From Clostridium algidicarnis DSM 15099 (GTDB taxonomy: Bacteria; Bacillota; Clostridia; Clostridiales; Clostridiaceae): DNA of 64,000 bases. The DNA lies in assembly GCF_002934235.1 (NCBI RefSeq), contig NZ_PTIS01000001.1, forward strand, positions 62,001 to 126,000, given 5' to 3'. Both the position numbers and the translations under genes were made by a program. Of the stretch, positions 53,213 to 62,601 are shown piece by piece (within the stretch, counting starts at the first letter, position 1; each line of letters begins with the position of its first letter). The notes under the pieces are model-generated. The model did not search any database. It worked only from the letters and a program-made list of their open reading frames with translations, and was not told where the DNA came from.

Positions 53213-54952
53213 TCAAGATTCTAATAAATGTCTTATTCGCTCATCAGCATTTTCAGTTATTATACTAGGGTACTTTAAATATTTTAATAATTTAATTGCA
53301 TTTCTTGTAGGTGAAATGCCTTTTTTCATTTTGTAATCAAATTTAAGACCATTTTCTTCATCTACATCTTCAGAAAAATAGTAGCACTGATATTGACCAC
53401 CTACGAGTTCAGCAATTTCTAAGTCGTGGGTAGCAACTACCGGTATTGCATTCTTATTTATTATGTATCTAAGTATTTCTAAAGAAGCACTTGTTCTTTC
53501 TAAAGGATTGGTACCTCTAAATATTTCATCTATTATGCAAAGCGTAGATACTTTATCATTTAAGGAATTGATTATTCTAAGTACAGCCTCTGCTTCAGCA
53601 AGGTAATAACTTTTACCCTTTGTTATATCATCTGAAGGGCTTATAGAACTTATAATATTAAAATAAGAAGTCTTGTAATCTTTAGCAAGGCAAGTACATA
53701 TAGTATGTGCGAGTACACTATTTATTCCTAAAGTTTTTAGAAAAGTTGATTTACCTGCCATATTTGAGCCAGTAATAACAATACCATTATTATTAACTAT
53801 AAAGTCATTAGGAATAGCATTTTCAATTAAAGGATTTCTAAGGTCTGTAGCTTCTAAAAAACAAGGTTTATCTATAAATTCAGGCTCTACATAGTCTTTT
53901 ATTAAATTTCTATAAATTGAGATAGATATTATAGAATCTATCTCTCCTATAATAGAATATATTTCTTTTAGATACTCCCTTTGATCTTCAATATCGCCAA
54001 TTATATTATAATAGCTTCTAACTTGAGATAAAAAGAATACATTGAAATAATCTCCTAAAATATCAATACCTTCTGTTCTGCTAATATTTCTTGAGTTTTT
54101 AAGTATCACATGACATTTTTCTATATCGGTATTAATAATATCATTATAATAGGTTAAATTTTCATTTTTTAGATTACTTATGTTTTTAGCACAGGATAAT
54201 ACCTTAGAAAGATAGGTAATGGATATAACCTGGCTAAGTATATTTTTATTAGCTTTATAGTGTATAGACATATTTATAGAGTAGACAATCATTATAAAAA
54301 TCACAGAATATTGTTTAAGAAACCCAATAGATATTAATGATAAGCAAGATAATACAAACATAAAGTTATATAAGAACTTTTTGTGCTTGCTTACATCTGA
54401 AGCAGTATAAATAAGTTCTAATATATCTCCCTTATATTGTTTCCCAAGTTCATATAAAAAAGATTGAAGCTTGTTTCTAGTAGTGGTATCCTTTTGAAAA
54501 AGGTTTATTAAGGTTTTTCTATGTTCATATTCAAAGCTATCATATAGAGGATTTCTTAAAAGGTTGTATAATGACTGTTCGCCAGGAGTACTTAAGGTAT
54601 AATCAAGCTTTGAAAAAACCTTTTGCATATCTAAATCATTAAATGTTTGGTCATCTATAATATTATTTTTCTCATGTTTTGAGTTTAATAGATTGAATAA
54701 CTTGTTTATAGTATTAAAGTCTCTTTTCTTTTTGTTTATAGATTCTAGGTTATTATTTATATAATCTGAAGATTTATTTCTCTTTCTTTTTATAAAATTA
54801 TTATAAATAAAGACTAAAACTATTATTAAAAATAAGGCCCCACCAAAATACCACCCCTCTATTTTATCTTTAAAAAGTAATAAGATAGAAAATATGGTTA
54901 GAGATAAAAGTGTAAGGGTGAATACTTCCGATAGATTAATTTTATTTTTCAA
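53213..54952 (-). CDS. MutS-related ATPase with N-terminal membrane helices
   Basis: A 579-residue protein. Two helices near residues 10-50 and a second pair near 195-240 (FMFVLSCLSLISIGFL, VIFIMIVYSINM) flank a MutS core-like segment (LSTPGEQSLYNLLRNPLYD). The C-terminal ~200 residues are the MutS ABC ATPase: TGSNMAGKSTFLKTLG, CIIDEIFRGTNPLERTSAS and ATHDLEIAEL. It lacks the mismatch-recognition domain. This membrane-bound MutS-like family is known from Firmicutes and Bacteroidetes but its role is unknown; mismatch repair is unlikely. Confidence 0.85.
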   Translation of the reverse strand: MKNKINLSEVFTLTLLSLTIFSILLLFKDKIEGWYFGGALFLIIVLVFIYNNFIKRKRNKSSDYINNNLESINKKKRDFNTINKLFNLLNSKHEKNNIIDDQTFNDLDMQKVFSKLDYTLSTPGEQSLYNLLRNPLYDSFEYEHRKTLINLFQKDTTTRNKLQSFLYELGKQYKGDILELIYTASDVSKHKKFLYNFMFVLSCLSLISIGFLKQYSVIFIMIVYSINMSIHYKANKNILSQVISITYLSKVLSCAKNISNLKNENLTYYNDIINTDIEKCHVILKNSRNISRTEGIDILGDYFNVFFLSQVRSYYNIIGDIEDQREYLKEIYSIIGEIDSIISISIYRNLIKDYVEPEFIDKPCFLEATDLRNPLIENAIPNDFIVNNNGIVITGSNMAGKSTFLKTLGINSVLAHTICTCLAKDYKTSYFNIISSISPSDDITKGKSYYLAEAEAVLRIINSLNDKVSTLCIIDEIFRGTNPLERTSASLEILRYIINKNAIPVVATHDLEIAELVGGQYQCYYFSEDVDEENGLKFDYKMKKGISPTRNAIKLLKYLKYPSIITENADERIRHLLES

Positions 54953-55166
54953 TTTAGCACCAACTTTCCTTATAGTTTAAACGTGAAATATAACAAGATG
55001 TTAGTCCTTACCAATTATAGCATTTAGTTTGAATAGTTTAAATATATTATATTTAAATTATCATAATATGAATAAAAAAGTAGTGTGTATTAAATGATTT
55101 AAATGGAGAAAATATGATTATGTGGTATAATTCTAGTATGATTCATGTTTGAAAGGAGATATAAGT

Positions 55167-55430
55167 ATGGAAAAATTTGAATTTTATGATAGGTTTAAAG
55201 AACTACAGGATATGAAAAATGTGGTAGCTGGAGAAAAGAGAATTGAAGATATGATTGAAAGCAAGGAAAGTTGCCTCGGACACCGCAAGGTAGGAGATAG
55301 AAATTATCATATATTTTACCTTAGCCCTTCTGAATTTGCTGTATATTATCATGGTGGTGGAACCGATGCCATGTATACTTCTGAAAGTTTAGGAGATGTA
55401 TTAAATTACACAAATACTCTTGAAGAGTAG
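55167..55430 (+). CDS. Hypothetical protein (87 aa)
   Basis: An 87-residue soluble protein, chosen start ATG 55167 after AAAGGAGA. It has an acidic N-terminal helix (MEKFEFYDRFKELQDM) and a beta-rich end (RNYHIFYLSPSEFAVYYHGGGTDAMY). I do not recognise the family. Followed by a terminator. Confidence 0.7.
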   Translation: MEKFEFYDRFKELQDMKNVVAGEKRIEDMIESKESCLGHRKVGDRNYHIFYLSPSEFAVYYHGGGTDAMYTSESLGDVLNYTNTLEE

Positions 55431-55447
55431 TGTAAAGAATAAAAAAT

Positions 55448-55489
55448 GAACTGTGCAGGGATAGAAAAACTTGCATGGTTCTTTTTTTT
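55448..55489 (+). terminator. Intrinsic terminator
   Basis: GAACTGTGCA pairs with TGCATGGTTC (G-U allowed) and is followed by TTTTTTTTA. Confidence 0.7.
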
Positions 55490-55566
55490 ATTTACAAAAA
55501 GGAATAATTTAATAGGTTTTTACAAATAATCTATTAAACAGTTAATTATTTCTTAGGAGGGGTTAC

Positions 55567-56667
55567 ATGGAAAAGTCACTTACGAATAGGCAGATAGCAC
55601 TTATTCTTTACACCACTATAGTAGGTTATAGTATAAGTGATTTTCCAAAGATAGCTTCAAAGGCTGCTGGCACAGGAGCATGGGTTTCTATAATTATAAT
55701 TACTATATTTGCTATATTACTAACTTATATTATAACCAAGATTCAACTAATAAATAGAGAAAAGAACTTTTATGAGTTTAATAATGTTTTATTTGGAAGG
55801 ATACCATCATTAATAATAATTTTAGTATTCATTGTATATTTTTTAGTTTCAGGCTCTCTAATAGTTAGGTCTTATTCCGAAATCATAAAAATATCCATTC
55901 TTCGCGAAACACCTATACTTGCTATTAGCACAGTTTTCTTTATGGTAATATACTATGCTGTATTTAAAAAGATTCGAGTAATAGGCAGTTTATGTGAAAT
56001 TTATGGGATGTTAAGTATGCTAGGGTTTTTATTTATAAATTTTCTTATATTAATAAAAGGTAAGGTTATAAATATAAAACCTATTTTTGATATAAGCGAG
56101 GTTTCAACGTATATAAAAGGATCTAAGGACTTAATATATCCATTTTTAGGTATGGAAATATTATTTTTTATAAATCTAAAAGGAAAGGAAAGCAAAAGCT
56201 TATTTAGACATATTTTAGGTATGATTGTGATTATAGGATGTATGTATATTTATGTAGTGGAGTCTGCCATTGCATTAGTAGGAGTAGAGGATTTAGTTAA
56301 GTATAATTCTACTACATTAAACATTATACTTGGTATAGATTTAGAAAGTTTAGAGCTTTTCAGAAGACTAGATGGATTATATATAATGGTTTGGACTCTT
56401 AATATTGTATGTGCCTGTTGTGTTTGGACTTATGGAACTATAAGTTTTATTAGTGATATATGTAAAGATAAAAAGAAATATAATTTAATTTGTGTAATTG
56501 TTATAATAGCATCTTTTTTAATTTCACAATATCCAAGGAATATAGAAGAAGCTAAAGCTATTATGAAAATCAATAATTATATTGGACTAATTCTAGTAAC
56601 AATATTCCCCATTATATTATTAATAACATTGAAGGTGAAAAAGTATGAGAATAAAAAGAAAAAATAG
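55567..56667 (+). CDS. Spore germination permease, GerAB/GerKB family
   Basis: A 366-residue APC-superfamily protein with ten helices: ISNRQIALILYTTIVGYSI-like start (LTNRQIALILYTTIVGYSIS), PKIASKAAGTGAW and the IKGSKDLIYPFLGMEILFF segment. It binds germinants in the spore inner membrane as the B subunit of a Ger receptor. AGGAGGGG precedes ATG. It overlaps the C-subunit gene by 23 bases; gene order here is B-C-A. Confidence 0.92.
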   Translation: MEKSLTNRQIALILYTTIVGYSISDFPKIASKAAGTGAWVSIIIITIFAILLTYIITKIQLINREKNFYEFNNVLFGRIPSLIIILVFIVYFLVSGSLIVRSYSEIIKISILRETPILAISTVFFMVIYYAVFKKIRVIGSLCEIYGMLSMLGFLFINFLILIKGKVINIKPIFDISEVSTYIKGSKDLIYPFLGMEILFFINLKGKESKSLFRHILGMIVIIGCMYIYVVESAIALVGVEDLVKYNSTTLNIILGIDLESLELFRRLDGLYIMVWTLNIVCACCVWTYGTISFISDICKDKKKYNLICVIVIIASFLISQYPRNIEEAKAIMKINNYIGLILVTIFPIILLITLKVKKYENKKKK

Positions 56668-57787
56668 ATTATTTGTAGCGCTTCTTATAAGTTCATCATT
56701 AGTGCTTACAGGGTGCTGGGATAGTTTAGATATAAATAATAAAAGTATAATTTTGGGTGTAGGCATAGACCAGATAAATGAAAAAATCAACTTTACTGGT
56801 GAAGTGGCAAAGCTCATGGCTGGGCAAAAGGTAGGTGGAGTTTCATCGACTTTTTCTAGTGTATATAATTTTTATTCAGATGGTGAATCTTTTGAAGAAG
56901 CCAGGAATGAATATGACAGATTAACACCATTAGGAGATTTCACGGGGGCTATTAGGGTTATAGTATTTAGTAAAGCATTTGCAGAAAAAGATATAGAACC
57001 TTACATAAATAGAGTTACTAATCTATCAAGCTTTAGAAAGTCCATGATGGTTGTTATAAGTGATACATCAGCTAGACAACTATTTCAAAAAAAGATAGAA
57101 ACTGATACATCTATAAGCTACGGAATAGAAGATTTAATTTCATATTTATGTAAGGAGGGTAAAGCTATTCATAAAACGGTTCAAGAAATTAGATCAGATA
57201 TATCATTTAAAACCATAGGTTATGTAGTTCCCTACATAGGATATGAAAATCCATCTGTAAAGCTTTTGGGATACTCTATAATAAAGGGCTCAAAAAGTAT
57301 AGGAACAGTTGATTATGATGATAGTAATGGACTATTATATCTATTATCAGAAAAGGTATCACTAGATTATACTATTGAAAGTCCAAGGAACAATGAAAAT
57401 ACAATATCTATAAATACCAGATTAAATGAAAGAAAAATACATACAAAATATGTAGATGGTAAAATTAATATTAATGTGGATTTAGATATAAGTTCAAAAA
57501 TGTTATATGAGTATAATATAGAATTATTAGACAAAGAGGATATTAAAAAGATTGAGGATACTATGACAAAAAATATAAAAGATGACATAAACACTATTAT
57601 AAAGTTATCGCAGGAAGATTATAGAACAGACTTTTTAGGCTTTGGGAGATATTTTAAAGGTCAGAATCCAAGGGAATACAAAAATATGTCATGGGAAGCT
57701 GAATATCCTAATGCTAAGATTAACGTAAATATAAAAAATTCTGTTACAATTGCAAGCTTTCTAGACCCTATGGAAGAGGAGAAGTAA
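56645..57787 (+). CDS. Ger(x)C family spore germination lipoprotein
   Basis: A 380-residue lipoprotein. The signal peptide ends in a lipobox LVLTGC with C near residue 26, followed by the GerC hallmark WDSLDINN and then ILGVGIDQ. The C-terminal GerC domain is complete. It is the C subunit of the receptor, anchored on the outer face of the spore inner membrane. Its start lies within gerB, so translation is coupled. Confidence 0.92.
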   Translation: MRIKRKNRLFVALLISSSLVLTGCWDSLDINNKSIILGVGIDQINEKINFTGEVAKLMAGQKVGGVSSTFSSVYNFYSDGESFEEARNEYDRLTPLGDFTGAIRVIVFSKAFAEKDIEPYINRVTNLSSFRKSMMVVISDTSARQLFQKKIETDTSISYGIEDLISYLCKEGKAIHKTVQEIRSDISFKTIGYVVPYIGYENPSVKLLGYSIIKGSKSIGTVDYDDSNGLLYLLSEKVSLDYTIESPRNNENTISINTRLNERKIHTKYVDGKININVDLDISSKMLYEYNIELLDKEDIKKIEDTMTKNIKDDINTIIKLSQEDYRTDFLGFGRYFKGQNPREYKNMSWEAEYPNAKINVNIKNSVTIASFLDPMEEEK

Positions 57788-57792
57788 ATAAA

Positions 57793-59217
57793 ATGAAAAG
57801 TAAGATATTTCTAGATAAGATTGAAGAAGACCTAAATGTTGGGTATGGCCTTTATGTAAGAAAGTTAGTAGTTAAAGATTATATTATACATGTGGCGTTT
57901 ATATCTCAAATAACAGATAAAAATGATATTTCAGGTAAAATAATAAGTCCATTATTACAATATGATAAAGACGATATTACAATTGAGATTATAGCTCATT
58001 CAATTATTTATACCGATAATATTTTAATAGATGAAGATGAAAATAAAATATTAAGTTACATTTATGAAGGAAATTCCATAATTATTGTAGAAGGTGAAAA
58101 TAGTTATATAGCAACCAATGTAATTAAAAAAGAAAAGAGAAATATAGAAACACCTCAATTTGAAAATTCCATAAGAGCTCCACTAGATGCTTTTAATGAA
58201 GATTTAAATACTAATTTAAATTTAATAAGAAGTAGAATGAAGGATACAGGTTTTAAGGTGGAAAAGTTTATTGTAGGGACTAGAACAAAGACCAATATAG
58301 CACTGGCTTATGTTATAGATATAGCTAATGATAATTATATTAATGAAATACGTAGCAGAATAGAAAAGATTTCTATAGATGGAATATTTGAATCTGGATA
58401 TATAGAAAAGACAATTTCAAATAAAAAAAATGGTTTGTTTCCTGAAATGGGTATAACAGAAAAGGCAGATACTGTAGGTGCAAATTTGCTAGAAGGAAAG
58501 GTGTGTATATTAATTGATGGATCTAATTTGGCACTTTTAGCACCAAAAACATTTATAGAATTTTTTGATTCAGGGGAAGATCATTACTCTAATACGTATT
58601 TTTCAACCTTTGTTTATATAACGAGGATATTATCTTTTATAATAACCTTAACCTTATCACCTATGTATGTGTCTATTGTATCTTTTCATCCAGATGTACT
58701 TCCATCTCAGTATATATTAGCTTTAGCATCTACTAGAGCGGGAGTTCCGGTAAATGCAATAACGGAAGCTTTTATAATGGAAATAGTAGTAGAAATATTA
58801 AGAGAAGCTAGTATAAGGTTACCTAAAAAAATAGGCCCAGCCATAGGAATAGTTGGAACTATTGTTATAGGTCAAGCAGCCGTAATAGCAGGTCTTGTTA
58901 GCCCTCTTATGGTTATAATAGTATCATTAGGATCAATAACTTCATTTGTAGCACCAGATTATACAGTGATTAATCCCGTAAGAATATTAAAATTTTTTAT
59001 GATCATTATCACAGGTATGTTCGGGCTTTATGGAGTGGCAATGGGACTTACCATAATTTTAATAAATTTGATATCTACATATAGTATAACTGTCCCATAT
59101 ATGGCACCACTGTCTCCAAGCAACTTTAAAGAAATTCTAACATCTTTATATACATCCTTATTTCACAAAGGTACTCGTCCAAAATTTATGAAAACTAAAG
59201 ACAAAAAGCGAAGGTAA
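57793..59217 (+). CDS. Spore germination protein, GerA family
   Basis: A 474-residue GerA subunit. The soluble N-terminal half (KVEKFIVGTRTKTNIALAY) is followed by the EGKVCILIDGSNLALLAPKTF-type segment and four to five helices (RILSFIITLTLSPMYVSIVSFH, ALASTRAGVPVNAITEA, VSPLMVIIVSLGSITSFVAP). Six bases after gerC. Completes a BCA germinant-receptor operon expressed in the forespore; no terminator is obvious after it. Confidence 0.93.
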   Translation: MKSKIFLDKIEEDLNVGYGLYVRKLVVKDYIIHVAFISQITDKNDISGKIISPLLQYDKDDITIEIIAHSIIYTDNILIDEDENKILSYIYEGNSIIIVEGENSYIATNVIKKEKRNIETPQFENSIRAPLDAFNEDLNTNLNLIRSRMKDTGFKVEKFIVGTRTKTNIALAYVIDIANDNYINEIRSRIEKISIDGIFESGYIEKTISNKKNGLFPEMGITEKADTVGANLLEGKVCILIDGSNLALLAPKTFIEFFDSGEDHYSNTYFSTFVYITRILSFIITLTLSPMYVSIVSFHPDVLPSQYILALASTRAGVPVNAITEAFIMEIVVEILREASIRLPKKIGPAIGIVGTIVIGQAAVIAGLVSPLMVIIVSLGSITSFVAPDYTVINPVRILKFFMIIITGMFGLYGVAMGLTIILINLISTYSITVPYMAPLSPSNFKEILTSLYTSLFHKGTRPKFMKTKDKKRR

Positions 59218-59395
59218 TTAGTATAAATAATAAGAACTTATATGTTAAAGATTAAGTAAAAAAATAAAAACAGAATTAAAATACAACTTAGAATAATATG
59301 ATTTCAAAAAGGTTAGAGAAGATAAATAAAAATATGATATAATAAAAACTGCTATTTCCTTTAAGTACTTGGCTTAGACACATAAGAACGTAAGT

Positions 59396-59424
59396 TTGAC
59401 ATGATTTAAGTTAGGGTTTATACT
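59396..59424 (+). promoter_or_regulatory. Promoter of mnmH-parE-parC
   Basis: TTGACA (59396-59401), 17-base spacer, TATACT (59419-59424). ATACTGT/ACAGTAT arms (59420-59435) form a palindrome over the -10 and start site, suitable for an operator. Confidence 0.65.
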
Positions 59425-59494
59425 GTAAACAGTATTCTGGCCTTTGTGGCCCTGATTAGCCTAACCTTAATCTTAAAAGCTATATTAGGTTAGG
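59406..59494 (+). promoter_or_regulatory. Inverted-repeat cluster in the mnmH upstream region
   Basis: GTTAGG (59410-59415) can pair with CCTAAC (59460-59465); CCTAACC (59460-59466) can instead pair with GGTTAGG (59488-59494); GGCC-TTTGT-GGCC lies between. The two stems exclude each other. Because transcription probably starts near 59431, only the second pairing would be in RNA. Confidence 0.4.
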
Positions 59495-59541
59495 ACGGTA
59501 ATTAGTATGGGAAAAATAGACTTACAATTAATGGAGGTAAA

Positions 59542-60588
59542 ATGGTTAAGCTTGTTGAATATAGTGAAGTATTAGAAAAAATAGAAGAATATATAATAAT
59601 TGACGTAAGATCACCTAAAGAGTTTAGTGAAGCAACTATACCAGGTGCTGTAAATATACCTTTATTTGATGATAAAGAAAGAGAACAAATTGGATATATA
59701 TATGTGAATGAAAGTGTAGAAAAAGCAAAACGTATTGGAATAGAGGCTGTTTCAAAAAAACTTCCATACATGTATGATGAGATTTTATTACTTCATAAAC
59801 CCCATAAAAAACTTGTGTTTTTTTGTGCTAAAGGTGGAATGAGAAGTGGAAGCATAAGTTCTTTGATAAGCTCTCTTGGGGTTACTACATGCAAGCTTAA
59901 AGGTGGATATAAGGGCTACAGAGAATTTATAAATCGTAAGTTACCATCAGTTAATGAAGATATTAAATACATAGTAATACATGGTAAGACAGGTACCGGA
60001 AAAACTAAAATATTAGAAAAACTAAGAAATATAGGATTTAATGTGCTAGACTTAGAGTGTGCTGCCAATCATAGAGGATCACTTTTAGGAAGCGTAGGAC
60101 TTGGAGCACCAAGCAGTCAAAAAATGTTTGAAACTTTAATTTACGAGCAGTTAAAGGATAAAAAGGGAAGGTACGTATTTGTTGAAGGTGAAAGCAAAAG
60201 AATAGGAAAAACCATAATCCCTGATTATATATTTAGTGCCATGAGAGATGGTTATCATATATATATTGATGGAAGTATCAGCTTTAGGTCAGAAAACTTA
60301 ATAAATGATTATACAATGTCACCTAATGCTAATATAGAAATAATTGAGGCATTAGAAAATATGAAGAAATATATAAATGAAAAAAATATAGATAAATATA
60401 AAGATATGATAAACAACAAAGAGTATGAAAAAGTATCAGAAGAGCTTATGCTTAAATATTACGATCCTATGTACAAAAATTCTTCTAAGAGTCACAACTT
60501 TGAAGCATTTATGGACATAAAGAGTATAGATGATGGAGTAAACAAACTTAAAAATTGGTTTGAAGATAATTTAGCCCTGGAGGTATAG
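59542..60588 (+). CDS. mnmH: tRNA 2-selenouridine(34) synthase
   Basis: A 348-residue enzyme (SelU/YbbB). The rhodanese domain has DVRSPKEFSEATIPGAVNIP and the active cysteine C95 in FFCAKGGMRSGS. The C-terminal part has a P-loop HGKTGTGKTKIL and a region (LECAANHRGSLLGSVG) typical of MnmH. It replaces sulfur by selenium in wobble 2-thiouridine using selenophosphate. It shows the organism handles selenium. GGAGGT precedes ATG. Its stop is 1 base before the parE start. Confidence 0.93.
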   Translation: MVKLVEYSEVLEKIEEYIIIDVRSPKEFSEATIPGAVNIPLFDDKEREQIGYIYVNESVEKAKRIGIEAVSKKLPYMYDEILLLHKPHKKLVFFCAKGGMRSGSISSLISSLGVTTCKLKGGYKGYREFINRKLPSVNEDIKYIVIHGKTGTGKTKILEKLRNIGFNVLDLECAANHRGSLLGSVGLGAPSSQKMFETLIYEQLKDKKGRYVFVEGESKRIGKTIIPDYIFSAMRDGYHIYIDGSISFRSENLINDYTMSPNANIEIIEALENMKKYINEKNIDKYKDMINNKEYEKVSEELMLKYYDPMYKNSSKSHNFEAFMDIKSIDDGVNKLKNWFEDNLALEV

Positions 60589-60589
60589 T

Positions 60590-62545
60590 ATGGATATAGA
60601 AAAACAAAAGACAGAAGTATACGATGTATCTGATTTAACATCTCTTGAAAAGCTTGAACCTGTAAGAGTAAGGCCAGGAATGTATATTGGGTCTACAGGC
60701 TCTAAGGGATTGCATCATTGTATTTGGGAGATACTAGATAATGCTATAGACGAGATTACTAACGGATATGGTAGCTTAGCTACTATTATTTTAAATAAGG
60801 ATAAAAGCGTTAGTGTAATTGATGATGGAAGAGGTATACCTACAGGAATGCATCCTTTAAAGAAGAAATCTGGAGTGGAGATGGTATTTACTGAACTTCA
60901 TACAGGAGGAAAATTTGATAATAAGAATTATAAAACTTCAGGTGGACTGCATGGAGTTGGTGCATCCGTAGTTAATGCACTATCAGAATGGATGGAAGTT
61001 GAAGTGTACCAAAACTCTAAAATTTACAGGCAAAAATTTGCTTATGCTATGGATAAAAAGTTAAAGAAAAAGATGCCTGGGACTACAGTATCAGATTTAG
61101 AGGTTATTGGAAGTTGCAAAAAAACAGGAACTAAAGTTACGTTTTTATTAGATAAAGCGGTCTTTAGTAATATAGATTTTAACTTTGACATAATAGATGA
61201 AAGACTTAGAGAACTTGCATTTCAAAACAAAGGAATAAGATTAAAACTTATAGATAATAGGCAAGAAGAGTCTATAGAAAAGGATTACTTTTCTGAAAAT
61301 GGATTATTAGATTTTATAAAGTATTTAAATGAAAGCAAAACGCCAATTCATAACACCCCTATTCTTTTTCAAGGAGAAAAAAGTGTGGAGAAAATAAATA
61401 TGTATGCAGAAGTATGTATACAGTTCACAGATTCTACCACAGATCATATAGCAAGTTATGTAAATAATATACCAACTACGGAAGCTGGAACCCATGAAAC
61501 TGGATTTAAAACAGGAATGACCAGAGTTTTTAAAGAATGGGCAAAAAAATTAAATCTTATAAAAGATAAGGACAAAGAATTTGAGGGCGATGATCTTAGA
61601 GAAGGTATGACCGCCATAATAAGAATAAAAATAAACAATCCTATGTTTGAAGGACAAACTAAGACAAAGCTTGGAAATGCTGAAGCTTATACAATGATGA
61701 ATGAGCTTACATATATAAAGCTTAAGGAATGGATAGAGGATAATAAGGAACTTGCACAAAATATAATGGGGAATGCTTTAGATGCAGCACAAAGAAGAGA
61801 AAAAATAAGAAAGATAAATGATGCAGAAAAGAAAAAAATAGGTAAAGGAACAGCGCCTCTAGCAGGTAAAATAGCTGTATGTACACTGAAGGATAAGACA
61901 GTTAGTGAATTTATTGTAGTAGAAGGAGATTCTGCAGGAGGAAGTGCAAAGCAAGCTAGAGATAGAAGGTTTCAAACTATAATGCCATCTAAGGGTAAAA
62001 TAATGAACACTGAAAAGCAAAAGCTTGAAAATGTTATAGCAAGTGAAGAACTTAAGATATTTAATACAGCTGTGGGAGTAGGTACTTTAGATAATTACAA
62101 AGAAAAGGATTTAAAATACGATAAAATAATTATATTAAGTGATGCGGATGTAGATGGTTATCATATAAGAACACTTTGGATGACTTATATATATAGATAT
62201 ATGAGACCACTTATAACTAATGGGCATTTATATTTGGCTCAGCCACCATTGTACAAGGTATACAGGATGGCAAAAAGTGGTGAGGTACATAAATATGCTT
62301 ATAGTGATGAACAATTAGAAGCAGTTAAAAAACAAATAGGTAAAGGTTCCCTAATTCAAAGATATAAAGGTCTTGGAGAAATGAATCCAGACCAACTATG
62401 GGAAACTACATTAAATCCTGAAACAAGAACCCTTCATAGGGTTACAATAGATGATGCTGCTAAGGCAGAAAAGATGGTATCCCTTCTTATGGGAGATATA
62501 GTTGAACCACGGAAAAATTACATGTACAAATATGCAGAGTTTTAA
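60590..62545 (+). CDS. parE: DNA topoisomerase IV / gyrase subunit B-like (type IIA)
   Basis: A 651-residue ATPase subunit: GHKL motifs ILDNAIDEI, VIDDGRGIPTGMHP, GGLHGVGASVVNALS; TOPRIM motifs VVEGDSAGGSAKQARDR and LSDADVDGYHIRT. The QRDR-type loop reads PSKGKIMNTEK instead of the usual PLRGKILNVEK. It is the smaller ParE-like form without the gyrB insertion. The gene starts 1 base after mnmH with CTGGAGG inside mnmH, and is followed by its A subunit. ParE versus GyrB is not decided by sequence alone. Confidence 0.88.
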   Translation: MDIEKQKTEVYDVSDLTSLEKLEPVRVRPGMYIGSTGSKGLHHCIWEILDNAIDEITNGYGSLATIILNKDKSVSVIDDGRGIPTGMHPLKKKSGVEMVFTELHTGGKFDNKNYKTSGGLHGVGASVVNALSEWMEVEVYQNSKIYRQKFAYAMDKKLKKKMPGTTVSDLEVIGSCKKTGTKVTFLLDKAVFSNIDFNFDIIDERLRELAFQNKGIRLKLIDNRQEESIEKDYFSENGLLDFIKYLNESKTPIHNTPILFQGEKSVEKINMYAEVCIQFTDSTTDHIASYVNNIPTTEAGTHETGFKTGMTRVFKEWAKKLNLIKDKDKEFEGDDLREGMTAIIRIKINNPMFEGQTKTKLGNAEAYTMMNELTYIKLKEWIEDNKELAQNIMGNALDAAQRREKIRKINDAEKKKIGKGTAPLAGKIAVCTLKDKTVSEFIVVEGDSAGGSAKQARDRRFQTIMPSKGKIMNTEKQKLENVIASEELKIFNTAVGVGTLDNYKEKDLKYDKIIILSDADVDGYHIRTLWMTYIYRYMRPLITNGHLYLAQPPLYKVYRMAKSGEVHKYAYSDEQLEAVKKQIGKGSLIQRYKGLGEMNPDQLWETTLNPETRTLHRVTIDDAAKAEKMVSLLMGDIVEPRKNYMYKYAEF

Positions 62546-62601
62546 TAAAATGATATATTAGTATTTAAAATTAGTAATTGAAGTTAGTGAGGTTGAAATT
62601 T

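Noticed and set aside
59406-59470. Three-way-junction riboswitch (purine-like) upstream of mnmH
   Set aside because: A TTGACA-N17-TATACT promoter overlaps its 5' half, so the whole junction would not be transcribed, and the purine core bases are missing.
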